From Tunturiibacter gelidiferens (lineage in GTDB: Bacteria; Acidobacteriota; Terriglobia; Terriglobales; Acidobacteriaceae): 64,000 nt of DNA. Location: NCBI RefSeq assembly GCF_014201335.1, contig NZ_JACHEB010000013.1, forward strand, positions 124,001-188,000, written 5' to 3'. Of the stretch, positions 1 through 9,300 are shown piece after piece (the first letter of the stretch is position 1; each line of letters opens with the position of its first letter). The translations under genes and the position numbers were made by a program. The notes beneath the pieces are model-generated. The model made no database searches. It had not been told where the DNA came from and saw only the letters and a program-made list of their open reading frames with translations.

Positions 1-496
1 GGTGGCGTGGATCGGTCGAGATCGTAACTGGAATGCCGAACGGCGAGGATTCCGCCAGCTCCTGGATTCGATTGTTCTGCTCGGCCAGGCCTTTCGCATC
101 GCCTCCCATACGAGTAATAAAGCTGGAGATATTCCGATTCACGATCAGATCACGCGACTTCTCCAGATCGTATTGATTCCCGGTGCCGATAGCCGCGAGA
201 GTTCCTGAACCCGGTAGCGTTCCATGCACCATAAGGCCGGCCAACTGCTCTACGTTCAGGCGCTTGACGAGGTCTGCGGCTCGAGTCTTCACCGGCAGAC
301 GCCAGTCTTCATATGGATCCAGACGGCCGTTCCGATCGAGATCCTTGAACGTCAATCCGTCGACGGTCAGCAGTGCAACGGAGCGATGGCCGAGCACGCG
401 TTGCGTGGTGCCGTGCCCAAACGACTGCCCAATTCCGACAACACCAGCGCCCACAAAGCAAACCGACGTGAGCAATGCAAGCGTCTTTGTTTTCAC
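1..496 (-). CDS. GH3 family beta-glucosidase-like secreted glycosidase (5' part, runs off window)
   Basis: The minus strand reads open from a GTG at 496 to the window edge, giving about 165 N-terminal residues. A GAGGAG ribosome site lies just upstream of the GTG, which decides the start. The first 25 residues form a signal peptide (VKTKTLALLTSVCFVGAG). Then come a calcium-loop-like DLDRNGRLDPYEDWRLP and a helix with RAADLVKRLNVEQLAGLM, which is the typical opening of glycoside hydrolase family 3 enzymes (BglX-like), followed by the beginning of the TIM barrel (FGIPVTISTDPRH). Family members release glucose or xylose from beta-glycosides in the periplasm. The catalytic Asp lies beyond the window, so substrate and activity cannot be judged. 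Confidence 0.85.
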   Translation of the reverse strand, partial: MKTKTLALLTSVCFVGAGVVGIGQSFGHGTTQRVLGHRSVALLTVDGLTFKDLDRNGRLDPYEDWRLPVKTRAADLVKRLNVEQLAGLMVHGTLPGSGTLAAIGTGNQYDLEKSRDLIVNRNISSFITRMGGDAKGLAEQNNRIQELAESSPFGIPVTISTDPRH

Positions 497-1022
497 TAAA
501 GCTCCTCCCCCTAGTTACAGGGTCGCTGCAAAATCATCCATCAAAACCGCACGCCTTCCCAAAATGCTGATTACCCTGCTGAAACTGAAACGCGTCCACG
601 ATTCTCATGAACGGTAACATGCATCGATCACTGGGAGAAATCGACGTCCTCCGACGGTCAGATCACCTCCATCTGGCGACTTCTGCTTCCCACGGCGAAA
701 GCTTGCAGAGTTTGTTGCCTCCCCATCAAGAGGGCACGCGGCACGCTCCCACGAATGCGGGTGAGTGCGCCTGCGAGAACGATATGCCCACCGATTCCTC
801 GTCATTAATTACCCTATTCAGTGTCATGCGATGCTGCGTGGTGCTGCGTCCACGGCTACCCTCGCTCTGGTTGAAGGACCGCGAAGATCACGTTCACTCG
901 ATGAAGCACGATGCATGCTCCGTGTGTTGCGGCCATCACTTGTGCGAGAGTGGGATCTCTCCTTTCTCAAGAGAACTCGAGGGTGCGATAGAGTTGGCTG
1001 ACAAGTACTTCGGGAGAGGGAG
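497..1022. other. Gene-poor stretch between GH3 gene and pstS remnant
   Basis: Short open frames exist on both strands but none shows a recognisable domain, a convincing ribosome site or sustained coding character. The stretch lies downstream of a decayed gene remnant and may itself be decayed DNA. Upstream of the GH3 GTG it should also hold that gene's promoter, which I could not pinpoint. Confidence 0.5.
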
Positions 1023-1256
1023 CTAGTGAATCCTAACGATAGTAGCCGCTTCTTTGCTGACGACATCCTTCGGAAGCGGGAGATACCCCAGCGTGGCCGC
1101 CTGCCGTTGGCCTGGACTTAACATCCACTGTAGAAAACCCTTGAGACCACTTAGTATTGCGTCGTCCGCGATATGCGAGGGGAGAACGATCCACGTAAAG
1201 GAACTGATTGGGTATAGGCATGAGGCAGCGAGACGCGACGGCCGGATTTCGGCAGA
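1023..1256 (-). pseudogene. pstS: 3' remnant of pstS (phosphate ABC transporter substrate-binding protein)
   Basis: Reading the minus strand from 1217 to the TAG at 1023 gives 64 residues that begin LYPISSFTWIVLP and continue with GLKGFLQWMLSPGQ, ATLGYLPLPKDVV and SKEAATIVRIH. This is the conserved C-terminus of PstS, the periplasmic phosphate-binding protein of the Pst transporter (typical pattern YPISSFTW...WMLTDGQ...YAPLP). Just upstream, pieces resembling the preceding PstS segment (SAEIR, then RVSLPHA) sit in different frames, which suggests frameshifts. There is no start codon and most of the usual 330-350 residues are missing. No other pst gene is visible. It is best read as a decayed gene tail, not a functional CDS. 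Confidence 0.75.
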
Positions 1257-1579
1257 GCAACGCCAAAAAAAATGAATGCGGATTAAAACAAAACTGTACC
1301 CGCTGAAAGCAACTCAGCGAAGCCCAGTCTCAGGCAGCCTGTTTAGAAAGCTAGCTCTATCTATCCGTCGAATCAGTATCGATGCTAAGGGCACATGTCG
1401 ATGCAAAGCACACGAGTTCTATAGCCCACCTTCGTATGATTGGCGAGTCTCGAGTATCCTTTTATAAAGCAATTGGCCAGTGAGTTGTACTCCTTGACGG
1501 CTCAGCTAGTCCTGGCTAACTATAGGGTGCTTTGCGCCTCTTGTGTAATCTCTCACTGGTAACACGGAGTACGAGCAGA
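1257..1579. other. Intergenic region upstream of L,D-transpeptidase
   Basis: No credible gene is seen. The end of the region holds a candidate promoter for the gene at 1580, listed separately. Confidence 0.5.
1494..1526 (+). promoter_or_regulatory. Candidate housekeeping-type promoter
   Basis: TTGACG at 1494-1499 is a near-consensus -35 box. Downstream lies TAACTATAGGG (1517-1527), where the best -10 match (TATAGG, 1521-1526) has a long 21-base spacer, while shorter-spaced options match less well. The element lies 54-86 bases before the ATG at 1580. This is a pattern match only. Confidence 0.35.
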
Positions 1580-2104
1580 ATGTGGCTGGGAAAGATCACG
1601 AAGCTGGCTGTTGTAGCGCTATTTACGCTTCCAGTCGTTTCGGCGCGTGCACTTTCAGCGGACAATCCCACCTTGCCAGCCTCTGCCATGGCCGACAAGG
1701 TGTTAGTCCTAAAGAGGGAAAGAAAGCTTCTGCTGATGAAGGGCGGCGAAGTTCTGAAAACCTACACGGTGTCGCTAGGAGGCAATCCAGTCGGCCTTAA
1801 AATCAGGGAAGGCGATCGCAAAACGCCAGAAGGCAACTACGTGCTCGATCGGCATAACGCGCATAGCCTGTATCACAGGTCCATTCACATCTCTTATCCG
1901 AACGCGGAAGATGTAGCACGCGCGAGAAAACTAGGTGTCCCAACCGGCGGCGATCTGTTCATCCATGGACTGCCAAATGATTTCAAAGGGCCGAGCCAGC
2001 AGCAGAGCGATTGGACCGACGGTTGCATCGCGTTGACCAATGAGGAGATCGATGAGATCTGGCGAGTCGTGCCAGACGGCACGCCGATCGAGATCAAACC
2101 CTAA
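1580..2104 (+). CDS. L,D-transpeptidase (YkuD domain, YafK-like subfamily)
   Basis: 174 residues. It starts with a signal peptide (MWLGKITKLAVVALFTLP, cut near ARA-LSA), so it acts in the periplasm. The YkuD domain covers about residues 40-172: KVLVLKRERKLLLMKGG, a GNPVGLK...GDRKTPEGNY segment, GDLFIHGLP with the active-site-region His, and WTDGCIALTN with the catalytic Cys. The more common form of this motif is SHGC; TDGC/TAGC variants occur in YafK-type proteins, which attach or release Braun-type lipoproteins or modify peptidoglycan. The ATG at 1580 is preferred over a TTG at 1532 because it has GGAG upstream and gives a clean signal peptide. It converges with a second L,D-transpeptidase at 2133, only 28 bases away. 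The exact substrate is unknown. Confidence 0.85.
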   Translation: MWLGKITKLAVVALFTLPVVSARALSADNPTLPASAMADKVLVLKRERKLLLMKGGEVLKTYTVSLGGNPVGLKIREGDRKTPEGNYVLDRHNAHSLYHRSIHISYPNAEDVARARKLGVPTGGDLFIHGLPNDFKGPSQQQSDWTDGCIALTNEEIDEIWRVVPDGTPIEIKP

Positions 2105-2132
2105 TCGCGATCATCTACGGCCGCAGCGTCGT

Positions 2133-3875
2133 TCATTTGGGATACGGATAACCCAGTGCCAACTCCTGCCTGAGAGTTCTGTCGTGATCATAGATATCGT
2201 GAAAGAAGTGAACGTTTCCGTTCTCTTCTACGACAACAGTCATGTAGAAGATCAGAACCGGAACAGACGGAGCAAGATTCACCTGCAGGTTATCCCGGCC
2301 GTCGTGCATTGCCTTCTCAACTCGATCCGAGTCCCAGCTCGGAGTGTCGCGGAGAAGCCACGCTGCGAACTTATCCGGATATTGCAGGTGGATGCACCCA
2401 TGGCTTGCCACCCGTTTTAACTCTCCCTCTTCCCCCTCCGTTGCCTCCGAGAACATATCCAGGCTCGCAGGAGTGTCGTGAATATAGACGTCGTGTTGGT
2501 TGGGGAACATAAATTTGACCAGCCCCATCCCATTCTCGGGACCAGGTGGCTGCCTAACTATTAGCTGTCCCGCTCGCACCTGCTGCAACATAGCAGGAGT
2601 GACGTTTCCGGAGCTGATGACCTTCCCGCTCGAGCTGACCAGCTCCAGATTTTGGTCCTGTAAAGAAGGATTTTTTTCCATATCGGGGATGATCTCATCG
2701 CGCAAAATATTCGGCGTGGGGGTCCAATAAGGGCGAAAGACAAGGTACTGGATATTGCCTTCAAACATAGGTGTTTGGTGGCTATAGTCCTCGCCCACGT
2801 TCACTCTCATCGTGAGGCCCACTTCATTTTTGTCGTTGAACGCATAGAGGCGGAACTCTGGAACATTGATCACAATGGGTGGCTGTTTGAACTGGTAAGG
2901 CAACCATCGGAACCTTTCCAATCCCAACTGCATCTGCTCAATTCGATCGCTTAGCGGCACATTCATCTCAACGACGGTTTTGTAATCAAGTTCCCCGGTT
3001 GGGCGTAGACCAAATCGCTCTTGAAAATGTTTGACTGCATTGACCAGGGGTCCCTCATAGACCTTCGCGTCAGGCGGTATCTTGACGCTGTCCGGTAGAT
3101 CGCCCAACAGTCGCAATCTGCTTGTCAATCCTGCGATCCCCGCGTACTGCCCGCCTGGAGACACGCCCCCGACGTCAAGCACTTTCTCCCCGTCACCCCC
3201 CTTCTCCAGTTCCATATAGTGCAACAAAGCTGTGCGGAGTCGTTGGTAGCTCGGAAAAGGTGGTTCGATCCCGGCCAGTTCCGAATGTAGATCGGAGCCA
3301 TTGGCCAGTCTTTCACGGACAAAGTGCGGCAAGTCTAATTTCTTGTGCGAAACATCAAACTCGAACCCAAGGTTTTCAGGGTTGATCCTTCCAATATGCA
3401 CGTCGGAGACGTAGCGCATGATGCACACGGTGAGAGCGGCATCGAAGAGTGCTTCGTCAGCGCTGTCATGCGACCCCTGCAGCAATTTCAGCCGATCTGC
3501 CCAGCGTGAGGCGTCGTAATCTTCGGCGCGAAGGCCCTCCCGATCGGCGCCCTGCAATATCTGGATCACTTCAAGAGCTTGGGGGGTCGGCTCGCCGTCG
3601 CGAACCCATGCCAGTTTGTATCCGGAAGGCCGGTAAAAGTTGACGAGGTGCAACCTATAGTCTGAAAAATTGGGCCAGCGAAGATCCTCAAGGCGTCCGG
3701 AGGCGACAATCGCACTCAACCGGGCTGCTGTGCCGCCTGGCTTTTGTGTGGAACTAACTTTGGCGCTGGCCGCGACAGGTGAATTCTCTCCGTTCTGCGC
3801 GGAGGTCTGTCCGCTGAACGGCATTGATGCGAAAAGAAGCAGAATGGCAATCTCAAGCCGTCGTGTAGAACGCAC
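2133..3875 (-). CDS. Murein L,D-transpeptidase with scaffold and peptidoglycan-binding domains (YcbB/LdtD-like)
   Basis: 580 residues, GTG start with GGGAGG eight bases upstream. A signal peptide (IAILLLFASMPFSG) is followed by the YcbB scaffold domain (LVNFYRPSGYKLAWVRDGEP), a PG_binding_1 motif (VKHFQERFGLRPTGELDYKT) and a YkuD catalytic domain with RPYWTPTPNIL, VYIHDTP and the catalytic SHGCIHLQ near the C-terminus. LdtD-type enzymes make 3-3 cross-links between meso-diaminopimelate residues in peptidoglycan and give beta-lactam tolerance in enterobacteria. Length and domain order are normal for the family. It faces the smaller L,D-transpeptidase at 1580 tail to tail, so the two are not co-transcribed. 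Confidence in the family is high; the cross-linking role is inferred. Confidence 0.93.
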   Translation of the reverse strand: MRSTRRLEIAILLLFASMPFSGQTSAQNGENSPVAASAKVSSTQKPGGTAARLSAIVASGRLEDLRWPNFSDYRLHLVNFYRPSGYKLAWVRDGEPTPQALEVIQILQGADREGLRAEDYDASRWADRLKLLQGSHDSADEALFDAALTVCIMRYVSDVHIGRINPENLGFEFDVSHKKLDLPHFVRERLANGSDLHSELAGIEPPFPSYQRLRTALLHYMELEKGGDGEKVLDVGGVSPGGQYAGIAGLTSRLRLLGDLPDSVKIPPDAKVYEGPLVNAVKHFQERFGLRPTGELDYKTVVEMNVPLSDRIEQMQLGLERFRWLPYQFKQPPIVINVPEFRLYAFNDKNEVGLTMRVNVGEDYSHQTPMFEGNIQYLVFRPYWTPTPNILRDEIIPDMEKNPSLQDQNLELVSSSGKVISSGNVTPAMLQQVRAGQLIVRQPPGPENGMGLVKFMFPNQHDVYIHDTPASLDMFSEATEGEEGELKRVASHGCIHLQYPDKFAAWLLRDTPSWDSDRVEKAMHDGRDNLQVNLAPSVPVLIFYMTVVVEENGNVHFFHDIYDHDRTLRQELALGYPYPK

Positions 3876-4159
3876 AGGTCATTCCTCCCGGAGTATTTCG
3901 CAATGATAAACAGGGATCACCACAGAGGTATGAAACTGGCGGGAATGGAAAAAGCCAATGAAAGGCAGATCCGCCACCATACGTAGCGAAGTTCTTTTGT
4001 GTGCGGTCCGCGTTTGCATTTCGTCCGGCTAAGAGTTGCTATGTCACCTGACATTTTCCGACCGACGGCACTTCTTACGATCAGGTCATCTGCAAAAGCT
4101 GAGGTTCAACGGGGATGAAGATCGAAGAACCTGATCAACTGGCGATAAGGTTAAGTAAT
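3876..4159. other. Intergenic region upstream of L,D-transpeptidase and downstream of tRNA-Pro
   Basis: It holds the 5' region of the minus-strand L,D-transpeptidase and the 3' flank of tRNA-Pro. No gene or clear regulatory element is seen. Confidence 0.4.
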
Positions 4160-4236
<77 letters not shown>

Positions 4237-4603
4237 AATCTACTGCGGTGAGATGTCGATGAGTGGTGCTTTCCGTAAAACTCAAGCGCGCGGGAAGGCT
4301 TGCTGGATCGCTATACCGACTGAGATAGTTTAGCAGATATCGTGACGGGGCGGCGAAGGGGTGCGGGAAGCGGGGACTTCGTATGGACAGGGTTGTTCGC
4401 GAGTCTAGCGTGTTCAAGAAAACGAGCAGCCAACAGCGAAGACCAGAGGCGAGGCGCTAGTCTGAGCCGGTGTTAAGGCAAGACGACGATGTTGCTTGGT
4501 GCATTCGCTCAATAGTGGTTCAAGGTCAACTGTGACTCGCACAATGGGAGAGATCTGTGGAGATCCTCCCCAATGAGGAATGGAAGGTTGATTGATTTGG
4601 TGG
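4237..4603. other. Intergenic region between tRNA-Pro and OmpA-like gene
   Basis: It holds the tRNA-Pro promoter side and the 3' hairpin of the OmpA-like gene. No open frame with coding character is seen. Confidence 0.4.
4546..4570 (-). terminator. Hairpin 3' of the OmpA-like gene
   Basis: GGGAG-A-GATCT-GTGG-AGATC-CTCCC forms a ten-pair stem with one bulged A and a four-base loop. It lies 34 bases past the stop codon of the minus-strand gene at 4604. No T-run follows, so it may be a weak terminator or an RNA-stabilising 3' hairpin. Confidence 0.45.
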
Positions 4604-6244
4604 TTAGTGATTCGTAGTGGTTTTTGGTTTGGCGTAAGGTTGGCCCACTCGCTTCACCGAATCTGAGTCGAAGGTGGAAGTGTCGCCAGGGATAAAGGCG
4701 GCTCCGTCCGGAACCAGAGTGCTATCGAGGATACGGCCGGGTTGACCGCTGGTTCGCATAGAGATACGTGCCGGGTCGATGCCCTTTTCGTCGACGAGGT
4801 ACTGCTCGACGTTGAGGTCGCGTTGGGCTGCGGCGTCGGCGGTTTCGTCGTCAGAATGTCTACCAACGATCACGAGTTTGGAGGTCGTGTCGCGGTTAAG
4901 CGTGAGGGCGATGTCGTCAAGGCAGGCCTTTCCTTCGTTGTCGACGCGGACGGGACGCTTCATGTCGCGTTCAAACGAGACGCTGCAGAGGGGACGGACC
5001 TTGGGGACCGGAGGTGGAGGAGGAGTGACGATCGTGACAGTGGTGTCGGCGGAGGCGTGTTTGCCGAGATCGTCGACGACGTTGCAGGTGACAGTGACCG
5101 TGCCTGAGGGAGCGCCGCTGGTGACAAGTGTGGCAGTGGGGGTGGTTCCCGAAACTTGGCCGGCAGTGGAAGAGTAGGAGTAACTCAGAGTCAAGCCTTC
5201 CAAGCTATTGGCGTCGGCTGTGATTGTTGAAGGGTCGCCTGGCATGACAGTGCTTGGGTTCGCGGAGCAGGTGATGGTGGGCGGTGCGGGATTGTGGATG
5301 CGGAAGCCGGTTGTGCAGGTGGCGCTCTCACCGGGACGGTTACCTTCGCTGATATGGCCGGTGACGGTATAGTCGCCTGGAGCGAGGCCTGCAGTGTTGA
5401 TGTTGGCGATTTCATTGTTGCCAGTGATTGCGCCGCCGCTGGCGGTCCAGGTGTAGGAAAGCTTCTTCTTTGGTTCGAGACTTGTTGCGGTGCCTGTGAC
5501 GGTGATGGGGTCGCCAGGATACACATTGGTCGGCTGAGCGGTACAACCGAGCTGGACGGGTGGAGGCGGCTTTTGCTGTCCGAGGCGCACAACAACTCCG
5601 GCGGAGAGGCGGTAGGCGGTGATCTCGCCAACGCCTCCGGTTACCTGAGCGGCATCGAGAGGACCGTAATCGACGTGGGAGTAGTTGAAGTCCGCTTGGA
5701 TCAGGCGAAGTGCGACGTGGTTGTTGAAGTAGGGGAGAACCAGGTCTAGACCCGCTCCGGCGGTAACGCCCCAGCCCCAGGTGCACGGTTGGAAAGCTGG
5801 GCCTCCCGCCCTGGCTCCTCCGCCGAGAACGTGGGCGAAGGGGATGAGGCGGCCCTTCTGATAACGCAGGATGGGGCCTGCCTGTGCAGTGAAGTAACAA
5901 TCATTGGGGCCGTCAGGAAAGAAGCTGCCTTCAGCCTGAATGCCAAGGTAGCGATTGAAGTAGGCTGTGGCGCTGGCGACCGCGCCGGGGTTGATGGGTT
6001 GATAGACGAAGGGACCTATTTCACTGTTGAAGGGATGAAAGTAGGCGTAGCCGCCGTAGAGGTCGAGGCGTGAGAATTCGGGAAGAGGCGTCGAGGCGGT
6101 TTTGAGAGCCTGCGCTAGAGCGGACAATGGAGAAGCTGCAATGCACAGGGCGACGAGGAGCGTAGTTCCGAATTTGAGAAGGCCACCGGCGAGGCGCACG
6201 GTGTGGGAGCTCGATCTTTCGGCGCTCACGGGGCGGAGATGCAT
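4604..6244 (-). CDS. Outer-membrane beta-barrel protein with Ig-like repeats and OmpA-like C-terminal domain
   Basis: 546 residues. A signal peptide (ALCIAASPLSALAQA) is followed by an OmpA/OmpW-like N-terminal barrel of about 180 residues (LDLYGGYAYFHPF, YFNRYLGIQAEGSFF, AGAGLDLVLPYFNNHVALR). Two PKD/Ig-like repeats follow, each opening with a Cys (LGCTAQPTNVYPGDPITVTG and ITCSANPSTVMPGDPSTI). The C-terminal region resembles OmpA (SFERD...DDIALTLNRD, KLVIVGRHSDDETADAAAQR, VEQYLVDEKGI), a fold that binds peptidoglycan. The protein probably ties the outer membrane to the cell wall. It lies 89 bases downstream of the giant repeat protein on the same strand, so the two may be co-transcribed. GGAGG lies ten bases before the ATG. 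Confidence 0.85.
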   Translation of the reverse strand: MHLRPVSAERSSSHTVRLAGGLLKFGTTLLVALCIAASPLSALAQALKTASTPLPEFSRLDLYGGYAYFHPFNSEIGPFVYQPINPGAVASATAYFNRYLGIQAEGSFFPDGPNDCYFTAQAGPILRYQKGRLIPFAHVLGGGARAGGPAFQPCTWGWGVTAGAGLDLVLPYFNNHVALRLIQADFNYSHVDYGPLDAAQVTGGVGEITAYRLSAGVVVRLGQQKPPPPVQLGCTAQPTNVYPGDPITVTGTATSLEPKKKLSYTWTASGGAITGNNEIANINTAGLAPGDYTVTGHISEGNRPGESATCTTGFRIHNPAPPTITCSANPSTVMPGDPSTITADANSLEGLTLSYSYSSTAGQVSGTTPTATLVTSGAPSGTVTVTCNVVDDLGKHASADTTVTIVTPPPPPVPKVRPLCSVSFERDMKRPVRVDNEGKACLDDIALTLNRDTTSKLVIVGRHSDDETADAAAQRDLNVEQYLVDEKGIDPARISMRTSGQPGRILDSTLVPDGAAFIPGDTSTFDSDSVKRVGQPYAKPKTTTNH

Positions 6245-6333
6245 AAGGATGAAACCTCCAACTGCGGTGCTTCCTGATTTTTCTTAACTCCTGTTCCCTG
6301 TGAGATCGACAGGACAGACGAGTGACAATGCTG

Positions 6334-9300
6334 CTACTGACCGACCGACAGAAAGACCGAGGTGGATTGAGCCGGCGTTGTGGAACTGACGCTGGTGCCC
6401 GTGATGTTTACGGTGTACGTCTTAAATGTGGTGTTGAAGCAGCAACCTGCCAGGCCAAGGATACCGAAAGAAAGAAGGATCGCGGTGAGAAGGCGAATCT
6501 TCGGAGTACCTGGCTTTTTGCGGCGGCGGAATCCGGCAAAGAAGACTCCCAGGCCGGTTAGTTCAAGTGGAAAGACTGCGGCAACGGTGATGGGCGCGAG
6601 TTCTGTTGCATTGAAAGAGGGGATTGCGGGATTGCGAAGTCTGGCGTCGGCTGCGGTGGTGTTGATGGTCATGGCGACGGTGGCGGTGCTTCCAGCGGTG
6701 AGTGTCGGGTTACTGGCGAAGGTGCAGGTGGCGTCAGTAGGGAGTCCGGAGCAGGAGAGATTGATCTGACCTGCGAAGGCTCCGACTGAGGTGAGAACAA
6801 CCTGGTAGGTCGTCGTACCGGGACCGCGGATGAGCTGAGTCGGGGGCGTGGCGGAGATTTTGAAACTGCCCACTGGTGTGTTGATGACCTGGGTGAGCGT
6901 GGCGGAGCTGGTAGAGAAGTTGGTGTTGGCCTGGAAGGTCGCGGTAATTGTGTGACTGCCGGCTGTGAGTGTGGTGGTGGAAAATGTTGCAATACCGTTG
7001 CTGTCTAGGGTGCCGGTTCCGAGGAGGTTGCCGCCGTCGGAGAAGTTCACCGTGCCGGTTGGTGCTCCATTTGCGGTGGTGACGGTGGCAGTAAAGGTGA
7101 CCGAGGCAAACGCGGTTGCTGGCGAACCGGAGCTAGTGATGGTGGTGGTAGTGGCGATGGGGCTGACATCTAGTGTGCCTGGGTGGATGGTCGCGACGTA
7201 GTTGCCGGCGGAGGTTCCGGAGACGCTGGCGCCAATGGCGTATTGGCCTGCGGGTGAGGCAGGCGTGGCTGTAGTGGTGTAGTTGACGACCACGTCGTCA
7301 CCGGGGGCAATGCCAGTGACCGTGCCGGTGAAGGCGGGGTTCGGTGCTCCGTAGAGGCGGCTGGCGCTGTTGACGTTTATGACCAAAGCGGCCTGGTTTT
7401 GCGTGATGGTGAGCGAGCCATTGACGAGATTGACAGAGTAGTTGGAGAGCGCCGCGCCGGAGACGGCGGAGATGATCGGATAAGTGCCCACAGCGGAACT
7501 GAGGACGGCGGGGCTGGTGAAGGTGGTGAGAACGATGTCTCCCTTGAACAGACCGGTGGTTGTGCCTGTGAAGGTTGGATTTGCGCTGTTGTAAGCACGG
7601 GTGGCGTTGTTCGCTGTGACGGTAAGCACACCCGGCGTGACGGTAAGGGTTCCGTTGGTTGTTGTGATGTTGGTGTAGTTGGCGGCGGCTGGGCCGGACA
7701 CGGTGGGAATGATGGTGTAGGTGCCGATGGGTGAGGCAGGAGTGTCGTTGGTCGTGTAGGTGATTGTGAATTTGTCGACGTTAAGAGCGCCGGTTACAGT
7801 GCTGGTAAATGTGGGCTCTGTTGCGCCGTAGGGTCGAGTGGCATTATTCGCAGTTATGTTTACAGCGACGGAGGTCGGAGTGATGGTCAGGGTTCCAAGG
7901 GTGACGTTAACGGTGTAGTTGGAAGCTGCGAGGCCTCCGATGGTGTCGTTGATGGGGTAGGACCCGACCGGTGATGCAATGGTGGCGGGAGTGGAGTAGG
8001 TGTTGGTGAAGGTGTCGCCGTTAAGGGCACCAGTAACCGTACTGGTGAAGGGAGGGTTCGGTGTTCCGTATGTGCGAGTTGCATTGCCGACTGTGATGGT
8101 GAGTGTTGCCTGGGTGACGGTGAGGGTGCCGGGAATGACGGTGATGTTGTAGTCGCCTGCGTTCACTCCGGAGATGGTCGCGTTGATGGGATAGGAGCCG
8201 GCCGGCGACGTGATGGTGGCCGGAGAGGAATAGGCGATGGTGAGCACGTCGCCGTTGACGGTGCCCCCGCTGATGGTGTTCCCGTTGAGGACACCCAGGG
8301 TGGTGCTGTTAAATGGAGGATTGGCTTGACCGTACTGACGAGTTGCGCTGAGAACTGTAACGGTGATAGCGACCCGAGTGATGGTCAGGGTCCCGGGCGT
8401 ATTGATGACTGTGTAGTTGGAGAGCTTTGTCGTTCCGACTGGCGTAAGAGTCGCTATGATGGGGTAGTTGCCAACAGGGGATGTGATTGTCGCGGTGCTG
8501 GAGTAGGCGACGAGTATGGTTTCGCCCGAGACTATACCAATAATGGTGCCGGTAAAGGTGGGGTTTGCTGCTCCGTACGGCCGAGTGAAGTTGTTGACAG
8601 TGATCGTGAGTGGGGCTGGAATGACTGTGAGTGTTACGTTGCCAGTGGCGGGCGAGTAGTTAGTGTCGCCGGAGTAGGTGAAGGTAACACCGTAAGAGCC
8701 AACGGCCAGGTCGCTATTGGGAGCGTTACAGGTTGATCCGGTTCCCAAAGTCGCGGTGACAGTGCACAAAATCCGTGTGCCGAAGCTGAAGGTGATGGTT
8801 CCGGTTGGAGACGGACTGCCGTTGGTTACGCTGACGTTCTCGGAAAAGGGCTGGCCGTAGACCTCGGTTTCTGGCGGTAGCGTGAACTGAAGCGGGATAA
8901 ATACCTTTCCTGTTCCGGTAAGCGTGAGAGTCTGAGGGCTGTTGTAAGCGTTCGAGGGGATATTAACAGTCGCAGTCAGGGGGCCCTTGGCGGTCGGAGT
9001 GAAGGTGAAGCCCAGATTGCAGGTTGAGCCCGCGATAATAGTGGTGCCGCAGGTTGTGGTGCCCGGATCGATGGTGAAGTGAGGGTCCGAGGTGGTGATG
9101 GCACCGTTGAGGGTGAAGGGAGCAGAACCAAAGTTGCTTAGGCTTTGCTGGATGATGACTGAGCTTTGGCCGACAAGAACTGTACCGAAGGCGAGGGTGG
9201 GACTCGGATAGGTGATCTCGCGGATTGAGCTGTTGCCGTTGTCGACCTCGAAGAGATCGCCGTTGCCTTCAACAGCGATACCAAGAGGATTGTCAATCTG

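Noticed and set aside
607..1026. 139-residue plus-strand frame
   Set aside because: No family similarity or ribosome site; it overlaps the stop of the pstS remnant on the other strand and shows irregular composition.
1532..1579. TTG start 48 bases upstream for the L,D-transpeptidase
   Set aside because: It lies within the promoter area, has no ribosome site and would bury the signal peptide.
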